From contig SKCR01023742.1 of assembly GCA_019454045.1 (NCBI GenBank), forward strand, positions 62,001 to 126,000: DNA of 64,000 nt, given 5' to 3'. The DNA is from Zanthoxylum bungeanum. Taxonomy: Eukaryota > Streptophyta > Magnoliopsida > Sapindales > Rutaceae. Every line of letters begins with the position of its first letter. Position 1 is the first letter of the stretch. The translations under genes were made by a program, and so were the position numbers. The notes under the pieces were generated by a model. The model had not been told where the DNA came from. It saw only the letters and a program-made list of their open reading frames with translations, and did not search any database. Of the stretch, positions 11,644 to 22,142 are shown piece after piece.

Positions 11644-11920
11644 GTTCCAAGGGTTCAGAACTTCGTTCTATGGAATGAAATGATGTTTTATGCATTTTTG
11701 CTTCAACACATGCCTCACACTTATGTTGGCTATCAATTGGAAATTTAGGTATAAGGTCCATGTTAATTAATTTACGCATTGTATCGTAATTAACATGTCC
11801 TAACCTCCCATACCATATATTTTGTGACTCAATAATATAAGCGGAAGTTGTAGCTTTATTAATGGCACTGTGTCAATTGATAGTCATTACATTGAATTTG
11901 AAAAGGCCCTCAGTGAGGTA

Positions 11921-12283
11921 TCATTTTCCTACATAAACATCATTATTGGCCAATACAAACTTATCAGAAACAAATACAAGCTTAAAACTATTCTTGCTAA
12001 GAAGAGAGCCCGAGACCAAGTTCTTCCGAATATCTGGATCATGCAAAATATTATTCAATGTAAGCTCTTTTCCGGATGTTATGTTCAAAACCATTGTGCC
12101 TTGTCCAACCACTCTAGAGGTAGACGAGTTTTCCATAGTCAGATGATCACCACCATCGACCTTCTGATACGAGGAAAACATCCTGCTATCAGCACATATA
12201 TGACGAGTAGCCCCAGTGTCTACCCACCATTCTCTCGGATTCCCAACCAAGTTGGCTTCAGTTACCACTGCTGAGAGGTTCAT
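11921..12283 (-). pseudogene. D2 aspartic protease
   Basis: A 120-codon open stretch in frame with gag but after its UAG. The active-site motif is WWVDTGATRHIC (about 19-30). The frame ends at a UGA after YVGK, and D1 has a UGA at exactly the same place. The domain would release Gag, integrase and RT from the polyprotein. Confidence 0.75.
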
Positions 12284-12304
12284 CTCTAAAATCTCATCAG
12301 TCAG

Positions 12305-13144
12305 CTACTTATCTACAGTGACATGGACCTCATTTTTCTTTTTCTTGACATTGTCATGAGATTTCTTATTTCTGCAGTCATTTGCCATATGACCATTTTT
12401 TCCATAGTTGTAGCACTTCCCATTGAACTTCTTGTTAGCTTGGGAAGAATCAGCTCCACTGTTCTTTCTCTTTTTGCTACCCTTTACACCTTCGACGATG
12501 TTGGCTTTAGACTCCATAGTATTGTAGCAAGCCTTCTCGGACTTTCTGTTGTCCTTTTTTATCCTCAATCGAACTCTAAGGTCTTCAAGTCTCATCTGCT
12601 TCTTTTTGTGTTTCAGATAGCTCCTGAAGTCATTCCATGATGGAGGCAACTTTTCAATGATGGTGGCAACTTGAAACGTCTCACAGAGTTTCATCCCTTC
12701 ATCTAATATTTCATGAATGATCAATTGTAGTTCACCCAAATGAGACATTACCGTTCTTGAATCTACCATTTTGTAGTCCAGGAACCTACCCACGACAAAC
12801 TTCTTTTGCCCGACATCCTCGATTTTATATTTCTTCTCGAGAGATTCCCAAAGAATCTTCATAGAAATCATGCCTTGGTACACATTATACAGGGTATTGT
12901 CAAGTCCTCCCAAAAGGTAGTTCTTGCACAAGAAGTCGCCAGACGACCATGTCTCTTCTCGCAGTTGCTTAGCTATTTCCGTTTCTCCCTCCACAGGATC
13001 CAGAGGATCTTTGAGGTACTTAGCCAACTGGAGAGTTGTCAGGTAGAATACCATTTTTCTCTGGCACTGTTTAAAGTTTGTTCCACCAAACCTTTCTGGC
13101 TTTTCTCCATGAGCGACCGGTACTGTGATGTTTTCGCTAGCCAT
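12305..13144 (-). pseudogene. D2 Gag with zinc knuckle
   Basis: A 279-codon ORF starting MASENITVPVAHGEKP. The UBN2-type gag domain includes the FGGTNFKQCQRKM and KNYLLGGLDNTLYN regions. The zinc knuckle reads CYNYGKNGHMANDC, so the second Cys is Tyr. The tail is lysine-rich. The ORF ends at a UAG; the same frame then reads straight into the protease. Gag forms the virus-like particle and packages RNA. Confidence 0.8.
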
Positions 13145-13779
13145 ATGTAACTGGAAAAAAAAACAACGATCAATAAGTCTACAAAATAAAAATTATACAA
13201 CGATCAATAAATGATCTTGTTCAAGTGATATATCAAGTATCCACTCGTTGTTATATTGGACTGTAGTACCAACAAACACAAGTCCTTGAATTTATGACTA
13301 AAGTTTCTTATGATAAGTAAATAAAGGAATATTCTCAGAGGACGAGGGGGGTCCGGAGTAACCACTTAAATCCCTGACCACTTAGGCTCTTATCATCTTT
13401 TTGACAGAATATGCGTTAAACACTTCCTCAATAGAATCTCTTAGGAATTCAAACTTAGTATTACACTTCCAATTTCACAATACAATATATATATATATTA
13501 TATATATATATATGAATCAATCATGCTTGGACGGAATTACTTGTGTAAGATTACACTTTTAATTCTTAACCAAATATGCAACACACAATTAAATTTCAAC
13601 TTTATCACTATGTGTACGCTTGTGATAATTGAACACCCTAATATTAACTTAAAACTATACTACCAAGATTATTGTAATACAATATTTGATTTTACTAAGT
13701 TAATATTATGATAAATTAAGTTAATTTAAGTCTATTTCAATTTAGAAACAATTCCAGGACCAATTTGTTAGTGTCGAGT

Positions 13780-14130
13780 TCGTATCTTCATTCGAACGAA
13801 ATTAACCAGTGTGTTAATGTTCGTGTAGCGTTTGTAAACGCATTCGAACGAAGTATTACAGAGAGTTCACGTTCGTGTAGCATTTGAGAATTCGTTTGAA
13901 TGGAATGTTCCAAAGAGTTTACGTTCGAGTAGCGTCTGGAAACGCGTTCGAACGAAATGTTCCAGAGGGTTTACGTTCGAGTAGCGTCCGAAAATGCGTT
14001 CGAATGAAATATTCCAGAGGGTTTACTTTCATGTTGCGTTTGAAGACGCATTTGAACTTTCTAAGGCAGAAGGATTGCTTTCGAGTTGTGTTTGAATACG
14101 CGTTCGAACGTTCTTACGAAAATTCAAATT
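13780..14130 (-). repeat. 52-bp tandem array, about six units
   Basis: Six diverged units of 52 bp, each with a TTCGAACG-type palindrome and a GCGTTT/AAACGC inverted repeat. It is CpG-rich in an otherwise AT-rich element. The homologous array in D1 has about four units. Confidence 0.8.
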
Positions 14131-14651
14131 TTGGCCTATGCGTTCGTCGGGCGTTCGAACGCCCATGCGTAGTTTTCATTCACAGAATATATTTTCCAGA
14201 AAATTTCTTATCAAAGCATGCGAATTTTCATCTAACAACACTAATGGTAATAAGTTCTTAAGATTGTTGAAAAAATAGTGTCATTAACCGAAATTAACTT
14301 GCATCAATAATAACAATGAAATCAAATCATCAAGTCAATCCAATATTACACTATAAACCCTAAACTCTGGACAACATGAAAAAACCTGGAAAAAATGACG
14401 AAATCAATGGTCCAAGTCGAGTTCCTCCATCCTTAAGAACTTATTAGCTCCGCCTCGGTGCTCGACGGGTTTTGTGGTTAACGTCCTCCCAGGATAACTT
14501 GGATTCCTCTTCTTCAAGGTGCACTCCTTAAGAAGATCTTGAACTAAAATAATGGTGGAACTCTCCCTGACTCTAAAATAATAATATGAGACTCAAGACT
14601 TCTAAAATTTAGATGGATTTCACTATCTTTAGAAAGAACAATGAAGGCTTC

Positions 14652-14657
14652 TATATA
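14652..14657 (-). promoter_or_regulatory. TATA box in D2 LTR
   Basis: TATATA about 208 bp after the LTR start. The D1 5' and 3' LTRs carry TATA boxes at the same offset. Confidence 0.5.
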
Positions 14658-15504
14658 AAGGCATGAAAGGGTGTCTTAAGGGCACCCTTTGGTTTGGGGT
14701 GCAACCCTCCAAAGGGTTATACCGCTCCCATGCACCACTTGGATCCTAGAAGTATGTTCTTCTAAATGGACATGTCCCTATATGTATGTACGCTTCCCAT
14801 AGGGTACCATCTAAGGGACATGTCCCTCATCCATCCAAATTTAATATTTGAAGAATTTACAACAGGAGAGATATATCCCCTAAAAAATACCTTATGGGAA
14901 ATACACAAGTTGATGAGACATGTCCTCTAAATTGGAAGAACACATCCCTAGGCTCCAAAGGGCATAAGGAATGGGTATAACCCTTAGTAGGGTTACAACC
15001 TAAACCAAAGAGTGCCCACAAAGGCATCATTCCATGCCTATAAAAAATGGGCCTTGGGTTCATTTTTCTTCCATCCAAAAATTCCAACATTTATTAATAG
15101 TTAGATAGTCAAGTTTAAGATAGAGTTTCCTCCATTTTCCTTGTTCAAGTTCTCCTGAAAGAAGTGCCCATTTTACAAGAAGCATCTAAGTAATCCTGGG
15201 AGAATGTTAGGCACAAGGCATCCGTAGAGCACCGAGGCGATGCTAATAAGTTCTTAAGGATAGAGGCAACTCGACTTGGATTCAGTTTAAATCATCTTCA
15301 ACCTCTTTCCAGGTTTCCTCTAAGTCTTATAGTTTATATTCTGGTTTGGAATGTTAGTGATAAATTTTCATGTTAAACTTGTTTAATAACACATATATTA
15401 CAACAATCTTAAGATTTTATTAACTTTACATGTGTTTTTATATTTGCTTTGGCACGTTTGAATGGTCTTCTTCATGGAAAATATATCCTGTGCATGAAAA
15501 ATAT

Positions 15505-15740
15505 GTAAGGGCGTTCGAACGCCTAACGAACGTATATGGAAAATCCTGTATTTTGCATTTTCGTTCGAACGCGTATTCAAACGCAACTCGAACACAAGTT
15601 CTCTGGATAGTTTCGTTCGAACGCGTATTCAAACGCAACACGAATGTGAACTTTTTGGAAAAGTTCGTTCGAACAAGTTTACGAGTGCAATACGAATGTA
15701 TACTCTCTGGAAAAATTCATTCGAACGACTGAACGAACGT
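15505..15740 (+). repeat. 52-bp tandem array, about four units
   Basis: Units begin CGTTCGAACGCGTATTCAAA or a variant. They are the inverted counterpart of the D2 array, with fewer units and different internal changes. Confidence 0.8.
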
Positions 15741-16040
15741 GACACTAACGCAATCCTGGAACTTATAGATTTAAAAATTTTAACTTGGACTTAAATTAAT
15801 CTATATTATAGTATGATATACAAGTTATAGATATGAATTGACATTATAGAATATATGTAGTAATGTTAACTTAGTAAAATCATATACTGAATTTGGTAAA
15901 CTTGGTAGTATATATATGTTCAAGTAATATTAGGATACTCAATTATCCCAAGCATACATATAGTTTATAAATGTGATAAAGTTGAAAATTAATTACGCGT
16001 TGCATATTTGGCTGAGAATTAAAAGTGTAATTTTACACAA

Positions 16041-16041
<1 letters not shown>

Positions 16042-16077
<36 letters not shown>

Positions 16078-16096
16078 TATATATATATATATATAC
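16042..16096. repeat. (TA)n microsatellite in D1
   Basis: About 50 bp of nearly pure TA dinucleotide. A shorter tract sits at the homologous place in D2 (13487-13513). Confidence 0.9.
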
Positions 16097-16443
16097 ACAT
16101 ACATTGAAATATTATTGTGAATTGAAGTGTAATACTAAGATTGAACGTCTAAGATATTCTATTGTGAAAGTGATTAAGGAAATTATTTCAACAAGGCGAT
16201 AAGAGCCTAAGTGGGTAAGGATTTAAGTGGTTACACTGTAACCCCTCATCTTTTGGGAATTTTATTCACCTATCATAAGAAACTATAGTCATAAATTCAA
16301 GGACTTGTGTTATTTGGTACTACTGTCCAAGATAACAACAAATGAAATCTTAGTGTAACACATAAACAAGATCATACAGTTGATCATTGTGTGAGTTATC
16401 TTTTGTAGACTTATTTATTACTGTTACATTTCCAGTTTTACAT

Positions 16444-17270
16444 GTCTAGCGGAAATATCACAATATCGGTCGCTTATGAAGAGAAACCAAATATATTTGG
16501 TGGAGCAATCTTCAAACAGTGGCAGAGCAAAATGTTATTATACCTGACAATATTGTAGTTGGATAAGTATCTCAAAGATCCTATGGGTCTTGTGGAGCGA
16601 GAAACGAAAATAGCTAAGCAACTGCGAGAAGAGACATGGTCATTAGGCGAATTCTTGTGCAAGAACTACCTCTTGGGAGGACTTGACTATACCATGTACA
16701 ATATGCACCAAGGCATTACTTCTGTGAAGATTCTCTTGGAATCTCTCGAGAAGAAATACAAAACCAAGGATGTCGGACATAAGAAATTTATCGTAGGTAG
16801 GTTCCTGGACTACAGGATGGTAGATTCAAGGACGGTGATGTATCAGTTGGTGAACTACAGTTGATCATTCATGAAATATTGGATGAATGAATGAAACTCT
16901 GTGAGACGTTTCAAGTTACCATAATTATTGAAAAATTATCTCCATCATGGAAGGACTTTAGGAGCTGTCTGAAACATAAAAGAAGCAGATGAGTCTTGAA
17001 GACCTTGAGTTCGATCGAGAATCGAAGAGGAAAACATAAAGTCCGAGAAGGTTAGCTACAAGACTTTGGAGTCTAAGGCCAACATCGTCGAAGGTGGAAA
17101 GGTAGCAAAAGAATAAAGAATAGTGGAGCTGATTCTTCTAAAGCAAACAAGAAGTTCAAGGGAAATGCTACATTTGTGGGAAAAGCAGTCATATGGAAAA
17201 GGACTACAAAAATAAGAAGTCTTAGGCCAAGGGCAAGAAAAAAAATGAGACCCATGTCACTGAAGATAAA
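16444..17270 (+). pseudogene. D1 Gag remnant
   Basis: Homologous to D2 gag from the start codon (MSSGNITISVAYEEKP). The gag core is legible as KYLKDPMGLVERETKIAKQL and KNYLLGGLDYTMYN. The zinc knuckle is altered (CYICGKSSHMEKDY). Several stops and frameshifts break it, for example a TAG near 16557 and frame loss near 16860. It ends at a UAG in the same place as in D2. Confidence 0.75.
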
Positions 17271-18650
17271 TAGCTAACTGATGAGATCTCAGTGATGAAC
17301 CTCTCAGCAGTTGTAACAGAAGCCAATTTGGTTGGGAATCCGAGAGAATAGTAGATAGACACGGGGACTACTCATCATATCTGTGCTGATATCAAAATGT
17401 TTTCCTCCTATTAGAAGGTTGACGGTGGCGTTCATATTACTATAGGAAACTCATTGACCTCCAAAGTGGTTGAACAAGGCACATCGGTTCTGAAGATGAC
17501 ATCTGAGAATGAGCTTACATTGAAGAATGTTCTGCATATTCCTAAGGAAGAACTTGGTTTCAGGCTATCTCCTTAGAAAGAATGGTTTTAAGTTTGTATT
17601 TGTTTCTGACAAGTTTTCACTGAAAAAAAAATGATGTCTATGTAGGAAAATGATACCTTATGGAATGCCTTTTCAAGTTCAATGTAATGACTATCAATCA
17701 ACACAGTGCTAATAATAAAGCTACATCTTCTCCTTATATTATTGAGTCACAAAATGTATGGCATGAGAGGTTAGGGTATGTTAATTATGATACAATACAT
17801 AAATTAATTAACATGGACCTCATACCTAAATTTACAATTGATAACCAACATAAATGTGAAACATTTGTTGAAGCTAAAATTAATAGAGCATCATATCATT
17901 CCATATAACGAAATTCTGAACCTTTGGAACTTATACACACCGATGTATGTGATATCAATGTTGTGAAAACAATAGGCAATAAAAAGGTTTTTGTCACTTT
18001 TATCGATGATAGCATACGATTTTGCTATGTGTATTTACTGAGGAGCAAAAATGATGTTATTGAGAGCTTTATACACTATAAGAACGAAGTTGAAAACCAA
18101 CTTGGCAAGAAAATCAAACGAATAAAGAGTGATAGGAGAGGCGAATATGTGTCACCATTAAGTGAATATTGTTCCTATCATAGAATTATTCATGAAATTA
18201 CTGCTCATTATTCGCCTCAAAAAAATGGAATTAAGGAACGCAAAAACTAAACGTTGAAGGAAATGATGAATGCCATGTTGACAAGCTCCGATTTACCCCA
18301 GAACTTGTGAAGGGAAGCCTTGCTTTCCGCCAACTACCATCTGAACAAGCTACCTCACAAAAAGACAGGACAAGACACCATATGAATTGTGAAAAGGTCA
18401 CGTACTATCCTACAAATATCTAAAAGTATGGGAGTGTTTCGCCAAAGTGATGGTTCCTAAACCTAAGAAGGTTAGAATATGACCAAAGACTGCTTATTGT
18501 ATATTCATTGGATATGCTTACAACGTATCTATTCTTGGTGTATAAGACTGAAATTCCTGACATCAATCCAAATATGATAATTGAGTCAATGAATACGAAA
18601 TTCTTTGCAGAGACTTTTCCTTGTAAAGAAAAACAAAGAACATAGTCTCC
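17271..18650 (+). pseudogene. D1 protease and integrase remnants
   Basis: After the UAG the frame continues LTDEI then MNLSAVVTEANLVGNPRE, with stops before the protease motif (DTGT in place of DTGA). A UGA after YVGK matches D2. Next come a GAG_pre-integrase segment (WHERLGYVNYDTIHKLIN, 17760-17820) and integrase (17924-18250). The integrase keeps HTDVCDIN, FVTFIDDSIRF and SDRRGEY; the Glu motif reads NGIKERKN. The rest is frameshifted. Confidence 0.7.
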
Positions 18651-18779
18651 TTAATGAATTATTTATATTGCTACAAGTAGTGATCAAGTTAACCAAGAAT
18701 CAGATTAACATGAACATGTTGAGGAAAATAAACCTAGACATAGCAAAAGAGCAAGAATGTCTAAGTCATTTAGACCTGA

Positions 18780-20310
18780 TTTTCTGACATACCTTTTAGA
18801 AAATGAGCCTCAAAACTATAAAGAAGCAATGTCTTCTTCGGAGGCACCTTTGTGGAAAGAGGCTATTATTAATGAGATTGATTCTATCCTTCAACCATAC
18901 TTGGGAGTTGGTTGATATTCCTCCAGGTTGTAAGCCACTAGGCTAAAAAGGATTTTCAAACAGAAGATGAAACCAGATAGATCAATAGATAAGTATAAGG
19001 CTAGATTTGTCATAAAAAAGTTATAGACAAAAAGAAGGCCTTGACTACTTTGATACATATTCACCAGTGACCCGTATCATGTCAATAAGAATGGTCATAG
19101 CCATAACAGCTGTATTTGGTCTTGAAATACATCAAATGGATTTGAAGACAACATTATTAAATGGTGAATTGGATGAAGAAATTTACATGAAACAACCAGA
19201 AGTTTTCAATGTTCTAGGACAAGAGCAGAAGGTGTGCAAACTTGTAAAATCCTTATACGGATTAAAATAACCACCTAAACAATGGCATGAAAAATTTGAC
19301 AAAGAAATATTATCAAGTAGGTTCAAAATCAATGAGTGTGATAAATATTTATACACTAAATCAACTTAAAAATGATATGTCATTGTGTATCTTTACGTAG
19401 ACGATATGCTGATAATTGGTAGTAATCATGAGTTGATTCAGTCTACCAAGAAAATATTGACTAGCATATTTGATATGAAAGATGTAGGAGTAGTTGATGT
19501 GATCTTAGGAATTAAGATTTCTAGAACATTAGAGGGGTATATATTATCTTAGGTTCATTATGTTGAGAAGATACTTGAGAAATATAATTAAGGAGATCTA
19601 AATGTGGCTAAAACTCATGTTAACCTTACTATTCATTTATCAAATATATTGGCTCAAGTGTATCACAATTAGATTATTTGAGAATCATCGGAAGTCTAAT
19701 GTATCTCACAAATTGCACAGGACCAGATATCGCTCAAGTTGTAAAGAGGCTTAACAGATATACAAGTAATCCAGGACATAAACACTGGAAAACCATAGTA
19801 AGAGTTTTGAGGTATCTGAGAGAAACTTCAAAATATGGTCTACATTATACAAGATATTCTATTGTTTTAGAGGGATACAACAATGCTAACTGGATATCTG
19901 ATACAGTAGATTCCAAATCAATGAGTGGATTTATTTTCACACTTGGTGGTGCAGTCGTGTCATGGAAATCATCGAGGCAAACATGTATTGTCCGGTCTAC
20001 TATGGAATCTAAGTTCATAGCATCAGATAAAGCAGTGGAGAAGCGGAGTGGCTTTGAAATTTCCTAGAAGATATTCCAAATTGGCCAAAACCAGTGCCAG
20101 TTATAAGCATACATTGTGATAGTTAATCGGCTATTGGGAGAGCCCAAAATACAATGTATAATGGTATGTCTCGAAATATACATCGCAGACACAATACCAT
20201 AAGGCAACTTCTCTCAAGCGGCATAATTTCAATAGATTATGTCAAATCGAAGGAAAACCTAGCAGGTCTACTTACTAAAGGTTTACCTAGAGAGTAAGTT
20301 GAGAAGACAT
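18780..20310 (+). pseudogene. D1 reverse transcriptase and RNase H remnants
   Basis: RT is readable in pieces: HQMDLKTTLLNGELDEEIYM (about 19130-19190) with the first catalytic Asp, and VYLYVDDMLIIG (near 19385-19420) with the YVDD active site. The RNase H region (19678-20067) includes [35 protein letters not shown] and, near 20120-20280, the terminal part. Multiple stops and frameshifts make it non-functional. Confidence 0.75.
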
Positions 20311-20916
20311 CGAGGGGAATGAGATTGAAGCCTATAAATTAAGAATTGTCACTGTGAAAAATCAACCTAGCTGACTGGAGATCCCATATCTAGGTTCAAA
20401 AGGGACAACTGAAACTTTGTGCAATTCAAAATAACCATTGTAGAGTTGTATACTCTTTCCTATTCCTATAATGACGCAGAGTGCTGTGTATCAAGGTTAG
20501 AAGAAGCTAAGGGTATTAATGATCACTAGATTAGGAGAAGAGTCCTAATGCGGGTAAAGATAAATTACTCTTTATAGTAGATCACTTAATTCAATTAAGA
20601 AGTGAGGCCACTTCCATGAGAATTTTTAAAAACTGAATTCTCTAAAGTACTTGATAAATCCAGGACCGATGTTCATTGTCGAATTAAACAAAATAGTAGA
20701 ATGAGAAATGGTCGAAATGAAGATGTGTGCTGGCAATTTTTTTCGTTTACACCAATGGTGGAACAATTCAAGACTATGGGTCAGTGGTTCGCCAAGTAAA
20801 TCAGATTGTCATTCACTAGGAAAGGTTCAAGGTGAAAACTACCTATTTCTATGTAGTTTTATTTCAAGGGAACTCTCTTAAGTGTCTGTATTAATATTTA
20901 GAGAATTGTGGGGGAT
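20311..20916 (+). other. D1 3' untranslated region and polypurine tract
   Basis: Non-coding sequence after RNase H. It ends in the purine tract ATTGTGGGGGAT (20905-20916), which abuts the LTR start TGTTATAAATTC. Confidence 0.65.
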
Positions 20917-21295
20917 TGTTATAAATTCTCTAAATATATAGTATAAGTGTAGGAGAAACATGTCGCTTAAGAAGTGCCTTATGGGAAAAGCAAAAGTTGA
21001 AGGGGCATGTCCCTAAAATTGGAAGAACACACCTCTAGGCTCCAAAGGGCTTAAAGAAGGGGCATAACCCTTAGGAAGGTTACACCCTAAACCAAAAGGT
21101 TCCCACAAATGCACCATTCCATGCCTATAAATAGGGAAAATTCCAACATTTGTTAATAGTTAGAAAGTCAAGTTTAAAAGAGAGTTTCTTTCATTTTCCT
21201 TGTTCAAGTTCTTGTGAAAAGAGTGCCCCTTCTAAAAGAAGCATCCAAGTAATCCTGGGGAACATTAGCCACAAGACATCTGTAGAGCACCGAGG
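20917..21295 (+). repeat. D1 3' LTR, truncated
   Basis: The first 379 bp of the LTR, with a TATA box (TATAAATA, 21126-21133). It stops at GAGCACCGAGG, where the 5' copy continues with CGATGCTAATAAG. The next base starts TGTTGGGG, the end of another element. Confidence 0.75.
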
Positions 21296-21936
21296 TGTTG
21301 GGGTTTTAAGCAATAAGTACATATAACGCAGCGGAGTGCCGGAAAATCAAATTTTCCAATTTCTTTTATTTTTCTTTAGTAAATAAAATAAAATAATTTA
21401 TTTTAATCACTCAATACTCAACAAAATATATTTTTACCCCAAAAATTCAGAATTTTTGAATATTGCCGAAATACCCCTAAATTTTACATTTTATCATTTT
21501 AGTCCCTAAATTGTCAAATACAATTTGAGTGATTCCAAATCAGTACGAAAATGATTTTAAACATGTCATACACATCAAATCACAATTGCAACCGAAAATC
21601 CCATATTTTCTTCAAATTACGGTGAAGCCCACCAAGTTTCAATTTTGATCAATTTGGTCCAATCTTGTTCAAAACAAGTCAAGGTCTCCAATCTTGTTCA
21701 AAACAAGTCAAGATCAAATCCAATCAACACCAAATTAAGTGTACATCATATATACATCATTATACAACACATACATGAAACTGAGAGCACCATAGAAGGA
21801 AAGCTTGAAGATTTTTGTTGTTCCTCGCATCGCAAAAGCCGATCAATGTAAGTATGATTCCGCCAAACTTATTTTGAGTATTCGCACATGATTTCATTGC
21901 TTGAAATTGATCTTGGGACTAACTAGAAACCCAACA
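21296..21936 (+). repeat. LTR-like 641-bp end, possibly a chimeric K1 5' LTR
   Basis: Begins TGTTGGG and ends CCCAACA, a perfect 7-bp inverted terminal match, and a primer site follows at once. Only the last ~155 bp (from about 21781) match the K LTR; the first ~485 bp match nothing else in the window. A 26-bp block with TTGTTCAAAACAAGTCAAG is repeated in tandem (about 21657-21713). It is either a genuine short LTR, or an unrelated minus-strand LTR end joined to a truncated K LTR. Confidence 0.5.
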
Positions 21937-22142
21937 ATGGTATCAGAGCCATTTTGAGCATGAAATTTGATTAGAGTAAAATTTGGGTAAATTGAATTTG
22001 AGCATGTTTGAGTGAAATTGATTGTTTGAGCATGCTTGTAAATGGATGATTTAGAGTGGTTTGGGATAAATTTTGTGAAAAATGGATTGGATCAATTTTT
22101 CCCCAATAAATTGGCTTGGCCGAAACTTTAGGATGCCCTAAT
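21937..22142 (+). other. K1 primer-binding site and start of leader
   Basis: TGGTATCAGAGCC (21938-21950) is complementary to initiator tRNA-Met. The following ~190 bp parallel the K2 leader start. The final CTAAT (22138-22142) is the TSD of K2. Confidence 0.8.

Larger units (their letters stand above)
10721..14863 (-). mobile_element. D2: 5' half of a copia retrotransposon (minus strand)
   Basis: Minus-strand order is LTR and leader (14863-13145), gag (13144-12305), protease (12283-11921), a degraded protease-integrase linker with GAG_pre-integrase sequence (11920-11644), integrase (11643-10837) and the first residues of the RT region (10836-10721), where A2 interrupts. The 3' half should lie left of A1. 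The LTR begins TGTTGTAAATTC at 14863 and abuts D1 LTR sequence, so D2 inserted into D1. Confidence 0.8.
13145..14863 (-). repeat. D2 5' LTR and leader
   Basis: Minus-strand sequence from TGTTGTAAATTC at 14863 to the gag start. It matches the inverted D1 region 14864-16443. It holds a TATA box, the 52-bp tandem array (13780-14130) and a (TA)n tract (13487-13513). The boundary between LTR and leader could not be fixed, since no standard primer site was recognised. Confidence 0.65.
14864..16443 (+). repeat. D1 5' LTR and leader
   Basis: The first part matches the 3' LTR (20952-21295) with substitutions and indels. A TATA box (TATAAAA, 15039-15045) lies at the same offset as in the other D LTRs. 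The rest includes the 52-bp array, a (TA)n tract and the leader before gag. The LTR/leader border is unresolved. Confidence 0.65.
14864..21295 (+). mobile_element. D1: copia retrotransposon (plus strand), degenerate
   Basis: The order is 5' LTR and leader (14864-16443), gag (16444-17270), protease and integrase (17271-18650), RT and RNase H (18780-20310), 3' UTR, polypurine tract, and a 3' LTR cut at 21295. The first 35 bases of the 5' LTR are missing because D2 inserted there. All coding domains carry stops and frameshifts. Confidence 0.8.

Noticed and set aside
12305..12307. Programmed UAG readthrough between D gag and protease
   Set aside because: Attractive because frame and stop are conserved in D1 and D2, but a second shared UGA downstream has no such role. 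Inherited damage is the simpler reading; the stop pair is reported as a finding instead.
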